Assembly (NCBI GenBank): GCA_963575745.1
Contig: CAUYUJ010003891.1
Location: forward strand, 101,318-165,317
Reading direction: 5' to 3'
Origin: Prorocentrum cordatum
Lineage: Eukaryota > Sar > Dinophyceae > Prorocentrales > Prorocentraceae
DNA length: 64,000 bases
Each line of letters begins with the position of its first letter. The first letter of the stretch is position 1. A program made the position numbers and the translations under genes. Below are positions 41,075 through 51,176 of this stretch, piece after piece. The notes under the pieces were generated by a model, which saw only the letters and a list, made by a program, of their open reading frames with translations, had not been told where the DNA came from and did not search any database.

Positions 41075-42759
41075 CTATCACAGCCCACAACACCATTGTC
41101 AATGTGCTTTCGGTTCAACCCCCTCTGAAAGTGAAAAACCTCATCAACCCTTGCTTCGACTCTACAGCGCCGTGCACGCTTTCGTATTTTCGTCCCTTGC
41201 AGCTGTTTACACGACAGCAAATACTTTATCAGCTCTACACAATTCCAACTCCCATTAGACACCTCTGTATCCAAATCACATGCTCTAATTGCGTTCGGCT
41301 CTCGATTTCAATTGACATAATTACCTGTGCTTGGTCACGTTGACAAAATAACTACGCTACAGACAACTAGCTGGAAAATCTGGCACCACCTGACAAATTT
41401 CAACACCATAAACAACAACGCGACCAGAGCCCTGGACCCCATCTTTCCGCTGCACTTCTCGAGCCCGATCGATCCGCGAGGGCCCGGGGCCCGGAACAGG
41501 GCAGACTCGCCCGTTGCAGCACAAATTGCGACGCCCAGATCTCGGGGCTTGCCTCGTGGCGACCGCGAGGGCCACCAGGGGCCCCACGAGAGCCGGAGGA
41601 GCCACCCCGCGCCGTCCTCCGCCGCCGCAGCCGTCTATTCACCGGCCGTTGGTGTCCGCCGCCCGCGCCTCGCCAGGCCGCGGCCTCTTCCACGACCGCG
41701 CCGCGCCAGCGGCGGCCCCGCAGCCTCGCCTTGAAGGCCTCGTAGTCCGAGGCCTGCTCGGCGCTGACGACCCCGAAATTGCGCCTGCCCGGGTCGTGCG
41801 CCCCGACCTCGGCAGGAGGAGCCGGCATCCGATCGGGGAAACGACTCGGTTCGGAACGTGAAGCAGACCGGCCCGCATCGGCACGGAGTCGAGGTCGAAC
41901 TGGATCGGCTGCGCCAGGGTGCGCAACAACGCCATGCAAATCTCGGGCCGCATCGGATGCCGCTGCCGTATCGGAATCGAATCGGACCGGGCCGGCCCAA
42001 GCTGGCATGGCAGCGGGTCGGTCGGATCGGAATGGGCCCTTCGGGACGGCGGGTTGCTGCATACCCGCACCCGCCCCAGCAAATGCACACGTCACCCTTC
42101 GGTCGAACAAGTGGGCAGCACAATATGATAGGAAAGCGCTGCTAATACAAGGGCTTCCGTCCCCTGAACAGGAGAGACAAAACAACATCGTTCGGCTTTT
42201 GAAACAGGAAGGCGCCACCAAAACTGGATTGAAAGATGGAACCCCCCAAAAAACTTAATTTTGGCGACCGACGGGTGGCAGGGCCCGCTATACAGCAAGC
42301 GCTTAACGTACAGTAAGAAGCCTTGCCATAAGGCATCGAACGCACGAAAAACGACCCCCGCCCCCCACGTGAGGAGCTTAAGACCAACGGGACCGTCAAA
42401 CGACGCGCGAGCTGCAAGCGGAAACTGCTCGACGGCAAGCCAACGACAACGCCGCGCATTTCAATGCGAACGGCGCGCTGCTGCTATGCTCAGTGGCGTT
42501 TGAACTTGGCGCTTCATTGCGCTGGTGCGCGGTCAATGCCCAAAATCATTGTGGAGATTCGCACGCTCATGCCAAAGCAAAAACCAACGGGCGCGTCGGC
42601 CCGTGGCGGCGCTGACAGGAGCCGCAGGCGGCGCCCGGGGCCCGGCCCGAACGGACGCGCGTCGAAAAGCTTAGATCCACCCCAAAAACGAAGGTTCGGC
42701 ACCAGGGAGAAAAATATATAAACTCAATACGAAATCGATCTAAATTTCTCTGAAGAAGA
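41075..42759. other. About 1.7 kb with no recognised gene
   Basis: The minus-strand frame at 41400-42221 contains one ordinary-looking segment (FGVVSAEQASDYEAFKARL, about 41705-41790) within P/R/A-rich sequence; I do not recognise it. ATCGGAATCGAATCGGACCG-like repeats lie at about 41960-42030. No RNA gene was found. Confidence 0.35.
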
Positions 42760-43495
42760 AAGTCCCACCAGCCCTTTGGGCGTGAGTGGTTTAGAGAGCC
42801 CGCTCTGTTCTCAACCCCCCTTCTTCCCCTTCGGGGAGGGGTTTACCCCTCCCCCTACACCCACCCGCTGGGCCTGGAGAGGGCGCCTCGCGGGTGGTCA
42901 GAGGGGTCTTTCTCGACTCCTGGGAGGGCTAAAAAACGACACCCCTCACGAGGATTCTGGCCCCGACGGGGGGAGGGAGAAAAAATGCTCTCCTCTTCTC
43001 TGAAGCCAGAATCATTGATTTTACTACGGTTTTGGCCCCATTTTGGTCTTCTGATGGGGGCAGCGCTAATTAAAGCTCCCCTCTTCTTTCAAGCCAAACT
43101 CATTGTTTTTACGAAGGTTTTGGCCCCATTTTGCCCTTCTGAGGGGGCAGCGCTGATTAAAGCTCCTCTCTTCTTTGATCGATTTCCTCCAAGATGGCCC
43201 CAAGAAGCGCCCAGGAGGCACCAAGAGGCCCCAAGATGGCCCCAAGAGGCCCCCAGGAGGCCCCCAAGAGGCCCCCAAGAGGCCCCCAAGATGCTTCCAA
43301 GAGGCCCCAAGAGGCTCCCCCGAGGCACACAAAACGCTCCTGGAAGCCCCTGGGGCCGCCAAGAGGCCCCCAAGACGCCCCAAACGGCCTCCAAGAGGCT
43401 CCCAAGAGGCCCGAAGAGGCTCCCCCAAGGCACCCAAAACGCTCCTAGAAGCCCCTGGGGCCGCCAAGAGGCCCCCAAGACGCCCCAAAAGGGGA
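42760..43495 (+). repeat. Composite dispersed repeat R6, copy 1
   Basis: Blocks in order: ACCAGCCCTTTGGGCGTGAG; TTCGGGGAGGGGTTTACCCC (42830-42849); CTGGAGAGGGC; two tandem copies of an ~88-bp block with CATTGATTTTAC/CATTGTTTTTAC, GGTTTTGGCCCCATTTTG and GCAGCGCT(A/G)ATTAAAGCTCC (43012-43166); then a CCCCAAGAGGCCC tail (43188-43490). The blocks reappear in the same order at 46930-47870 and in part at 50380-50570. Confidence 0.7.
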
Positions 43496-43499
43496 CGAG

Positions 43500-43930
43500 G
43501 TGCCCGAACGCCTCAAGCCACGAGGAGCCCGAACGACTCACACCAGGACGAGGGGCCCGAACGACTCACACCACGAAGAGCCCGAACGACTCACACCAGA
43601 AGGAGGGGCCCGAACGACTCACACCAGGACGAGGCGCCCGAACGACTCACACCACGAGGAGCCCGAACGACTCACACCACGACGAGGGCCCCGAACGACT
43701 CACACCACGAGGAGCCCGAACGAGTCACACCAGGAGGAGGGGCCCGAACGACTCACACCAGGACGAGGGGCCCGAACAACTCACACCACGAGAAGCCCGA
43801 ACGACTCACACCAGGACGAAGAGCCCGAACGACTCACACCACGAAGAGCCCGAACGACTCACACCAGGAAGAAGGGCCCGAACGACTCACACCAGGACGA
43901 GAAACCCCAAACGACTCAAACCACGAGGAG
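43500..43930 (+). repeat. 25-29 bp minisatellite
   Basis: About 16 units of CCCGAACGACTCACACCA followed by CGAGGAG, GGACGAGGGG or GGAGGAGGGG. Two unit lengths are interspersed. The T-H-T/E-R-L-T frames are artefacts. Confidence 0.95.
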
Positions 43931-44054
43931 CGCTTTCTCTCCCTCCTCCTCCGCCTCGTCCTTCTCCCGCTCCCCCCACAAGGAGGATGTACAAGGAGGC
44001 GGGGGGAAGGAGTAACAGGGAAGATATGCGGGGCCAAGCGGACACACGCCTGAA

Positions 44055-44260
44055 AAACACGACTGTCGGCATGCTTCGCAAGAGTTGCTGTTGTGAGATG
44101 GGCTGGTGGGGATACGCGAAGCGTAAAGAATCTCGCGCGGGAGAGCCCCGAACAGTTTATATTGAAGGGGCCCTGGGACACACAAATAAGTACTCACAAA
44201 TAAAAGGATTCCCAATAGTTTCCCATATTTCCTTGGTATAGAAACAAAAAAGGTGTTCAT
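44055..44260 (+). repeat. Dispersed repeat R1, copy 3, with upstream word
   Basis: CCCTGGGACACACAAATAAG and CACAAATAAAAGGATTCCC (44170-44213) match R1 copies 1 and 2. Upstream, GGGCTGGTGGGGATACGCGA (44101-44120) recurs at 48089-48108 and, weaker, at 45353-45372. Confidence 0.65.
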
Positions 44261-44903
44261 GTACGTGCAAAAACATTATATTGGACCAGTTGCCTTGGAA
44301 GAAACGCTCCCGATCTAAGTTTTCTGCCGGCAGGGTCATGAGGGGGCGACTGAAGCGGGTGCGGGAGCCCTCGGCTGGGCCAGCGGCGCCGCCGTGCGCC
44401 GCCGTCGCCTCAAACTGCATGCCGCGGCCATGGCACGCGCGGCCATGGGAATGCTGGCGCGGGCGCGGCCGCGTCGAGCGGGCTCAGGACATCGCCGCGC
44501 GCGCGGGGCCCCCCTGCGGCAGCTGTCAGTGGTTTCGCCGACAGGGCGCCTACACCTACGCTCATTCGCCGTAAATGCAAAACGCTGACATGTAAAATCC
44601 ATAGTTGTGGGGGCCGGGGTCGGTCTCCCACTGTTCAGGCATCCAGGGGCACATTCGACGTCGGTCGCTGGGCTGCCTGAAGTGCTCCAGTGAGTCTGTG
44701 GGTCCCAGTGGTGGCCGGGGGGAGGCGGCATTTCCGTGGGACGCCTGCTGGCAGACCGATGCTCCCGTGCCAAGCACCTGCGGCTGATCCCGTGCGTGAC
44801 GGCCTCGGCGCTGGTCTCCGACGCCGCGTGGGTCGCTCGCCCTTGAGCTGAAGGATCGGCAGCTTCTTGATCGCGAGCTCGTCCCATACTGGCCAGTTCT
44901 AAC
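44261..44903. other. Non-coding, nothing recognised
   Basis: GC-rich sequence with no motif or repeat that I can name. Confidence 0.35.
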
Positions 44904-45064
44904 GCGACGAAATCTATACATATCCACTGCCCCATGGCCAGGTCCATCCTGAACCCAGCAGCGGTGTATACGACACGCCCTCCTGGCTTGGCCAGGAGGA
45001 CACAGCTCCTGGGCCCAGGAAGGACCCGGCCAGCGGGGTAGTGGATGTGTATAGACTTCGTCGC
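44904..45064. mobile_element. 161-bp foldback (MITE-like) element
   Basis: The left arm from GCGACGAAATCTATACAT (44904) and the right arm ending ATGTGTATAGACTTCGTCGC (45045-45064) are inverted copies for about 44 bp with roughly seven differences, including ATCCACT and CCCC blocks. The interior has a second small hairpin (CTCCTGGC/GCCAGGAG). No clear flanking duplication was found. Confidence 0.7.
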
Positions 45065-45189
45065 CCGAGATTCTGCGCCACTGGCGGGATTTAGCCTTGA
45101 AGGCCCGCGGCAAGGTCGCCGCCGCGTTGACACGACGCGAGCCCGCCGCAGGGGCGCAACGCTCGATCGACCTCGGACCACGCTGGATG

Positions 45190-45318
45190 CCACCCAGAAC
45201 TCCAACGGGGGTCTCCAAAAACGTCGGGGAGCAAGAAGCTTCCGTGTGGCATCTGCTTGTAGGCAGTTCCGAGTTTACCGATAGCCTCTATAAGAGCATA
45301 GCTCAAGACAGCCTCCAA
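45190..45318 (-). CDS. Possible exon, unrecognised
   Basis: A minus-strand frame reads VLSYALIEAIGKLGTAYKQM then PHGSFLLPDVFG. It looks like natural helical sequence and unlike neighbouring repeat frames. It ends in G/S/W/R-rich sequence after about 45210. No splice junction was confirmed. It may belong with the candidate exon at 45715-45870. Confidence 0.3.
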
Positions 45319-45714
45319 GAGGCCTCAAGACAGCCTCTGATCGTGTTAAAAAGGGCTGGTGGAGAAACGCGAAGCGTCAAGGCTTTCCGTGTGGCACCTG
45401 CTGGCAGGCCAGTTCCTAGCTCGGTGCGCCTACTGGGCATGATTTCCCCCCGCCGTCCCCGCTCTCGAGTCTCGCGGCTCGGCCTCGGGTTCGAGAGATT
45501 GGCATCGGAGGCTGCCAGGGGTGATGATGATCCCTGCCCAAGGTGCGCCCAGCAATTCACTACACTTTGGAGCCCCATGGGGCCCTCTGGGCTTCGCGAG
45601 GGGGGGGCTCTGGAGGTCATCTTGGCGCCCCTGGGGCAAGGATACCTTTTGATAACACCAGACGAATCGCTCGCTGGGGATGTAGTCGCTGGGGCCCCAG
45701 CGCTGTAGCCGTCG

Positions 45715-45870
45715 CACGCAACGACCAGCTTGCACTCGGCGGCCCCGGGCAAATGCCTGAGCAGCGAAGCCACGAGCCTGTCTAACATCTCCGTGGACGG
45801 GTTCGAGATGACCGGAGAGGTCACGATGACAATCGTTAGAACCGTGTTCAGGTCAGCTGGGGCAACGCGA
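45715..45870 (-). CDS. Possible exon with SPV-x-NPST motif
   Basis: The frame reads TIVIVTSPVISNPSTEM, then LDRLVASLLRHLPGAAECK and LVVACDGYSAG. A strand followed by SP(V)xxNPST and ending in CDGY resembles, from memory, the start of a large dinoflagellate protein family with a nucleotide-sugar-transferase-like fold. I am not certain of the family. The frame degrades to P/S/R-rich sequence on both sides, as expected of a single exon or a fragment. Boundaries are approximate. Confidence 0.45.
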
Positions 45871-45983
45871 GCAGCACCGCTCTCTCCTCGGCACGTTTGC
45901 AGACTGGCCTGTGCCACCGTGTCGCTGATGGTGCTCATCCAGCGAGGGCGGGCAAGCAACCAACAATTAGCCTTACCCGCCAC

Positions 45984-46369
45984 CGTGACTACACTGTGTG
46001 GGCGTAATGAAATGCCAGATGAACGACGATCAGAAACGGGAAACGGATCTTACGCGAGATGACACAGTGACCTTACGCCACAGCTTACGCGAGCCGCCAG
46101 CGCTACACGGTGCACTGGAAGCGAGGGCGCCTACGCGCTACCTTATGCGGGAAACTCATGCGCCAATGCCAGCGCAGACGACCTCGTTTTCTTCCATCGC
46201 CCAAGCGCTGTCTTGTAGGGTGCCAGCCATGCTCTATGCCCCCCCTCACACCACGCTTTTCCGCGTGTGCCGCCCCCCTCCCGAGGCTCGTTGCGCGCCC
46301 CGACGCCTCCCTGGCGCCCTCCAAGGCCACCAAGCTGCCAGGGGTGACTTTTGAAACAACCAAACAAGC
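45984..46369. other. Non-coding, nothing recognised
   Basis: No gene or repeat was seen in this interval. Confidence 0.35.
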
Positions 46370-46900
46370 CACCAAGGCCGCCAATATGGCCCAAGACGCC
46401 TCCAAAACGGAGTCCAGGCCGACCCAAGATAGCTTGAAGACAGCTGACAGCCCGACCAAGACTGCGCATGAGAGCTCTAAGGGGAGCCCCCCATCAGGGG
46501 GGAAACAGCCAAAATCATGTGTTGCCTGATGCTGCTTGAACGATTTTCGAGTTCTCGCCCGTTCGGCCTTAGGTCAGCCGAAGACGGCCCAAGAGGCCTC
46601 CAATGCGGCCACACGACGGTCCACGAGCCACCAAAGACAGCCCCAGTGCGGCTCAAGAGGCTCCAAAGACGGCCCGAAGAACCTCCCATACGGCCCAGGG
46701 AGGCCTCACGACTGCCCATTAGACCCCCAGACGACCCTTCACGGCCCGGAGGTGGCCTCCACACGGGGCCAGAACTCCCCGACGACTGCGTCCGAAGGCG
46801 CCAGGTTGCCAAAGCGTGCCCTGGGACCACCTAAGGAGCCCCCATGAGGCCCCCAAGACGTGCCCGAAACGCCTTCAAGAAATCCCCAGTTCAAGAGGCC
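46370..46900. repeat. CCCAAGA(G/C)GGCC minisatellite, diverged
   Basis: GGCCCAAGACGCCTCCAAAA-type words are spaced through this stretch, more diverged than at 12.6 or 43.2 kb. Confidence 0.55.
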
Positions 46901-46929
46901 CCAAGAGAGGAGAAAGGGCACAAATACCA

Positions 46930-47890
46930 CCAGCCCTTTAGGGCGTGAGTGGTAAAGAGGGTTTCCTCATCCACTCCACTCCGCTCATCCACTCCTGCTG
47001 TGCGCAGGCCCACCAGACACAATGACGAGCATTGATTTTCGACAAGGATGGCGGGCACCGACAAGCTTCCCGATATGTGCTGTCACGTGCGCAGGCGCAC
47101 CTGACGCACTCTGCACGTGCCCCGAACATGGCGCACCTGGCGCGGCTGGAGTGTGCGGGACACCTGGCGCACTCGGAGCACGTGGCGCATCTGGCGCACC
47201 AGGCGTGCCTGGCACGCTCGGGCCCCAGGGGTGCCTGGCACGCGTGGCGCCCCTGGCACGCGTGGCGCACCTCGCCCAAGAGTCGCGCACCTGGGGTCGG
47301 CTTTGGTTCCCAGTGCGTCCAAAGACGACCGCTGAACATGCTCAGGCTCGGGTGTTACTTGAGTGTTGGGAGGGCGGGTGGGAGTGAGCTAGACGGCTTG
47401 CGGGCGGGTGGGTAGCTTAATCCCTCCCTATACCGCCTCTCCCTGGACCTGGACGGGGGGGGTGCGACCACTTAGAGCGTCCAAGATGGCATCGGCGAGA
47501 AGGCCAAACTCATTGATGCTACCGCGGCTTTGGCCACAGTTTGGCGTTCTAAGGGGGCAACGGTAATTGAATACGCCCCCTTCTGTTGTCGAACATCTCC
47601 GAGATGACCCCAAGATGGCTCCCAAGGCTCCCAGGAGGGCCCAAAGAGGGCCCCAAGAGGCGCCCAGGAGGCCCCAAGAAGCTCCCAAGAGGTCCCCAGA
47701 GGCCCCCACGAGACCCCCCAAAGGCCCGAAGAGGCTCCCAAGAGGCACACAAGACGCTCCAAAAGGCACCCGGGACCGCCACGAGGCCCCCAAGACTTCA
47801 AGACGCCCCAAGCGGATTCCAATAAGCTCTCGAGAGACATCCGAAGAGACTCCGAGGGGCATCGAAGAGGCCTCTGGCCGTTCTGCTCGC
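46930..47890 (+). repeat. Composite dispersed repeat R6, copy 2
   Basis: ACCAGCCCTTTAGGGCGTGA (46930-46949) opens the copy. The 47083-47300 minisatellite intervenes. CTCCCTGGACCTGGACGGGG, AGCGTCCAAGATGG, AAACTCATTGATGCTACCGC, GGCTTTGGCCACAGTTTGGC and GGCAACGGTAATTGAATACG follow, then a CCAAGAGGC tail from about 47610. The order is as in copy 1, with only one copy of the ~88-bp block. Confidence 0.65.
47083..47300 (+). repeat. ~9-12 bp minisatellite (CCTGGCGCA)
   Basis: GCGCACCTGGCGC, GACACCTGGCGCACTCGG and GTGCCTGGCACGCG variants. It lies between the first and second blocks of R6 copy 2, so it appears to have expanded or inserted inside that repeat. Confidence 0.8.
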
Positions 47891-48219
47891 CCTCATCCTC
47901 CTTCTCCTCCTCCTGCTCCTCTTCCTCATCCGCCTATTCCTCTTTCTTCTTTCCTCCCTCCTCCCCCTCTCCCTCTCCCTCCTCCTCCTCCTCCGATTCC
48001 TCCTCCATCCTCCTCCTCTCAGGACTCGTTCACCGCATGCTCTTCCACATTCCTCATCTGGGTAACTCGTCTGGGCATCGTGTCTGCATGGGCTGGTGGG
48101 GTTACGCGAAGAGCCCAGGATAATGGAAGAAAACAACGGACACGAAGAATAATACTACGACACGACGCGGATGACCGTGACACACCCTACGGCTCTCCGA
48201 AGCCTCGGGGCACAATGCC
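47891..48219. other. Pyrimidine-rich and non-coding
   Basis: A CTC/CCT-rich run at about 47890-48020 is followed by GGGCTGGTGGGGTTACGCGA (48089-48108, shared with 44101). No gene was found. Confidence 0.45.
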
Positions 48220-48500
48220 TCACACTGTGCGCTCCTCGAACTGCGGCCACGGTGGGCTGGCACGTGGAAGGACCTGCCAAAGAAAAAACACGTCATGGAA
48301 AGCACAGAACAGGGCGTGCAAGAGACGGGCCTGACCAACGCAACGGTGGCCACGGTGGGCTGGCACTGTGGAGGGGCTCGCCGCAGGCAGACGAATTGCA
48401 GCCCGTGTGATTCGAGACAGGGTTCCTCGGCAAAGAAGAGGCCTGCCATGGAAAGCACAGAACAAGGCGTGCGAGAGACGGGCCTGACCAACGCGTGCAC
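48220..48500 (+). repeat. Two direct copies of a ~125-bp sequence
   Basis: GGCCACGGTGGGCTGGCACG, CATGGAAAGCACAGAACA, GGGCGTGCAAGAGACGGGCC and TGACCAACGC occur at 48242-48341 and again, with changes, at 48350-48495. Confidence 0.75.
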
Positions 48501-49554
48501 GTCACACCATGGCTACTGCCTTGCTACCAAATGCGCAGTGTTGAGCCATCATGGCTGGAACATAAACAGGACGGCATGGAGCCAGATCACATACCAACAT
48601 GGCCTGGTATTGTATCCATGGCATGAGGAGTGGGCAAGACAGGAAAAGACAGGGAGGCTAATAACCCACGACGCCCTTGCACAACCCGTTGGGCAAGCCA
48701 CCCCAAGACGCGAAAACGCGTGCCCGCACGCGAAATACCCGCCCCCCCTTGAACCTGGAGCCCGAAGTCTCACAACAAGTGGCACGTGTGCACTGACCTT
48801 TGCACGAGGGGGGTGACGAGAAGACTTTTCAACGCAAGCAACCTCAAAGGAACTGCAGCGTCAAGGATGAGTCGCCGAAATGTGCTGGCCGTTCAAGTGA
48901 CCAAGCTAAAAGAGTGACGAAGAGGATGAGGAACATTCCGAGGCCGTCCTGCAGCTTTCGTGGGACCGTCGTGGCCTCTGTTGCGGCTCTCTCGAGGCCT
49001 CATGGAGCTAACTCGGGGTCTCAAGGTCAGGGAGGTCCGAGACAGCCAGAGAGGCGGACGACGACAATGACGACGATGACGATGACGATGGCTCCGAACT
49101 CTAGAACACAGCAGCGCAAGAGAATGCAGGGGTCCAGGGGCTAGGGCGCCGTGCAGTTGCGGAGGGGGGGCGCAGGGGAGGCCAATGGAGAGGACGACGA
49201 ACCACGCACGACGAATATCAGGGGGTCTGGGCTTGGGGGCCAGGATGGGAGGCAGGGGAGGGGCCAAGAGGGAGGACGACCGACCACACACGACGAACGA
49301 TGAAAATCAAGAGGCTCGAACTCCAAAACCACATCTGCGCAAGAAGCCTAAATCAAACATTGCAGTCAACCCGCATTTTTCTGACATGAACCTCGACGCA
49401 TTCTGAACCCAGGACTTTACCTGGAATGAACACCTGCAACAGAGGGTGGTGCAGGGCACGCCGGCAGACGTGGCTGCCAGCCTGAAACAAAATCAATCCG
49501 ATCCCGAGCCCGACTCCACCCCACGGTCTAGTCAACCGGTATGATAGTGACGCA
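48501..49554. other. About 1 kb with no recognised gene
   Basis: A GACGAC/GATGAC run lies at about 49056-49092. Two partly similar CGACGAACCACGCACGACGA / CGACCGACCACACACGACGA stretches lie at about 49195 and 49278. Nothing else is recognised. Confidence 0.4.
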
Positions 49555-49670
49555 CGATGGGGATGCAAGGGCCTTGGAAAGCCATGTCGACACTTTTTGA
49601 GCGGGGTGCGGCCAGCGAAAGCGGCCAAGAATGGGCCGAAGGGGAAGGATACAAGGGTACCTTACTATGC
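49555..49670 (+). repeat. Dispersed repeat R2, copy 2
   Basis: GGATGCAAGGGCCTTGGAAA, TGAGCGGGGTGCGGCCAGCG and ATGGGCCGAAGGGGAAGGAT match copy 1 at 6998-7087. Confidence 0.7.
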
Positions 49671-49779
49671 GGGTTGACTATATGATCGCCCGCCACCCCC
49701 CCGCTGCCTGTCGTCGGCGGCACGCCCAGAGGGGAAAGCAGAGGTAGTGGGCCTTCCCAGAAGGCTCACGAGGCCTCCG

Positions 49780-50060
49780 GCTGTCTGACCGAGAAGCTGC
49801 TCAAGCGTTCTCCGAAGCCGCAAGGGGATCTTCAGAAAAGGCCTGAGGGTTTCTGAGAAGCCCCGCCGCCTTCCGAGAAGGCATACCCCCTCAATGAATA
49901 TCATCCTCTAGTTTTCAGGTCGTACCTCGGGGATCCAGCCGCCGTTCGGAACGCCCTCGGCGAGGCGCAGCTGCTGGAGAGCACCCCGAGGCTGAAAAAC
50001 CGCTGGGAACCGGCGACAAAAACCCGAAACCCTCTGGGCTCGAACTCGAAAAATCCTCCT
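49780..50060 (+). repeat. CTTCTGAGAAG words and dispersed repeat R4, copy 2
   Basis: AAGGCCTGAGGGTTTCTGAG and AAGCCCCGCCGCCTTCCGAG (49835-49880) resemble 8255-8300. R4 follows at about 49925-50000 (GGAACGCCCTCGGCGAGGCG, then CACCCCGAGGCTG), continuing to a TCGAACTCGAAAA word near 50040. Confidence 0.6.
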
Positions 50061-50379
50061 TCGGCGCGCCGCCGACGTAGGGCGGGGTGGCGTTTCCACC
50101 CCAGCCGTGGCCTTGTGGATGCCATGACAATGGAGACCCTAAGAATTCTATCATGTTATTAAACATGTGTTTCACATGTCGTAAACATGGTCTGAAAATA
50201 TGTCAAGCATTTCAAAACAAAAATGTTTAAGACAGTTGTCAATGTTTTACAGCATCTGCAACTTATTTTACAACATGCTTCCTCTCCATTGATCGTCGTT
50301 CACAGCCGTGGCCCCGCATGGCTCTCAGCCCCCCGAGCCCTCTCCGCCATGCCTGCTGGCCCTCTCAGCCATGCCGTCT
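50061..50379. other. Non-coding, partly AT-rich
   Basis: AAACATG/ACATGT words at about 50150-50275 are the only structure seen. Confidence 0.4.
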
Positions 50380-50570
50380 GGCGTCACACATTCCCACCAG
50401 CCCTCACGGCGCAGGTGGTTTGGGGCGTTTCCTCTTCCACCCCCTTTCTGCCCCTTCGGGGAGGGGTTTACCCCTCCGCCTTACCCTTACCCCCTCCCCT
50501 GGACCTGGACAGAGCCTTTCGCGGGTCGTTGGAGCGTCCAAGATGGCCCAAGATGGCTCCAAGAGGGCCT
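50380..50570 (+). repeat. Composite dispersed repeat R6, partial copy
   Basis: GCCCCTTCGGGGAGGGGTTT and ACCCCTCC (50449-50475) match 42826-42853. CTGGACCTGGACAG and GAGCGTCCAAGATGG match 47447-47488. The ~88-bp block is absent. Confidence 0.65.
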
Positions 50571-50739
50571 CCCAGATGTGAACGTGTTCTTCTTCGGCGT
50601 TTCTTCCGACATTGGGGGGATATGGCTCCGGAGACCTCTGCCTAATGCGACTGTTTGCAGCAGTGCGTCCTATGGGGGAGACCCAACCTGTTCGAAACAG
50701 GCGCCAGAAACAGCCAAGATCTACTCCATTGACTACCAG

Positions 50740-50881
50740 ACCACCCCAACCCAACCCGAAGACCCGAATTTCGGGTTGGGGGGGGGTATGGGCTCCATAT
50801 GTGTTTTTTCGATGTTCCCGGACCCCCCCCAAAACTAGAAATCGAGGGTAAATCTGAGCCTTCGGGTTGGGTTGGGGTGGT
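50740..50881. mobile_element. Foldback structure with exact 22-bp inverted arms
   Basis: The left arm (50740-50761, containing CACCCCAACCCAACCCGAAG) and the right arm (50860-50881) are exact inverted copies separated by 98 bp. Inside is a smaller hairpin word (CCCGAATTTCGGG, 50763-50775). It may be a MITE-like element or a hairpin-prone repeat; no flanking duplication was confirmed. Confidence 0.65.
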
Positions 50882-50984
50882 TTGGTGGGTGGTGATCCAT
50901 GGGGGGGGGGTGCGAGGAGCGGCGCCGATCGGCAAAACAGCGACCGAGAAAGCGATCACTGCCACAGCGGACGGCGCGTTGCCC

Positions 50985-51050
50985 TCTCTCCGGGCCCAGG
51001 GACCCCCACAGCTCGAGCAGCCTCGAGAGACGCAGCAGAAAAGGCGGTGT
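50985..51050 (+). repeat. Dispersed repeat R3, partial copy 3
   Basis: CGGGCCCAGGGACCCCCACA, then GACGCAGCAGAAAAGGCGG, matches the second half of the copies at 7490 and 11310. A CT run (51056-51071) follows. Confidence 0.5.
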
Positions 51051-51071
51051 CCGTCTCTCTCTCTCTCTCTC

Positions 51072-51176
51072 TGTAGTCGACGGAGGAGGAGGGAGGATAA
51101 GATAATATAAGATAAGACAGCGCCTTGGAAAAGGTCGGAAGGTGAACACACCAAAGACTGGCAAGGTTACAGACAA
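51072..51176 (-). other. Probable 3' end of the LINE-like element
   Basis: Read on the minus strand, about 70 bp after the TAA stop leads to a TCTTATCTTATATTATCTTA stretch and then CTCCTCC. The short AT-rich repeat may be the 3' tail used in target-primed insertion. There is no poly(A), and the element's outer boundary is not defined. Confidence 0.35.

Noticed and set aside
41400-42221. 273-residue minus-strand frame as a gene
   Set aside because: It is mostly P/R/A/G-rich and overlaps equally open frames on the other strand; one ordinary segment of about 20 residues is not enough.
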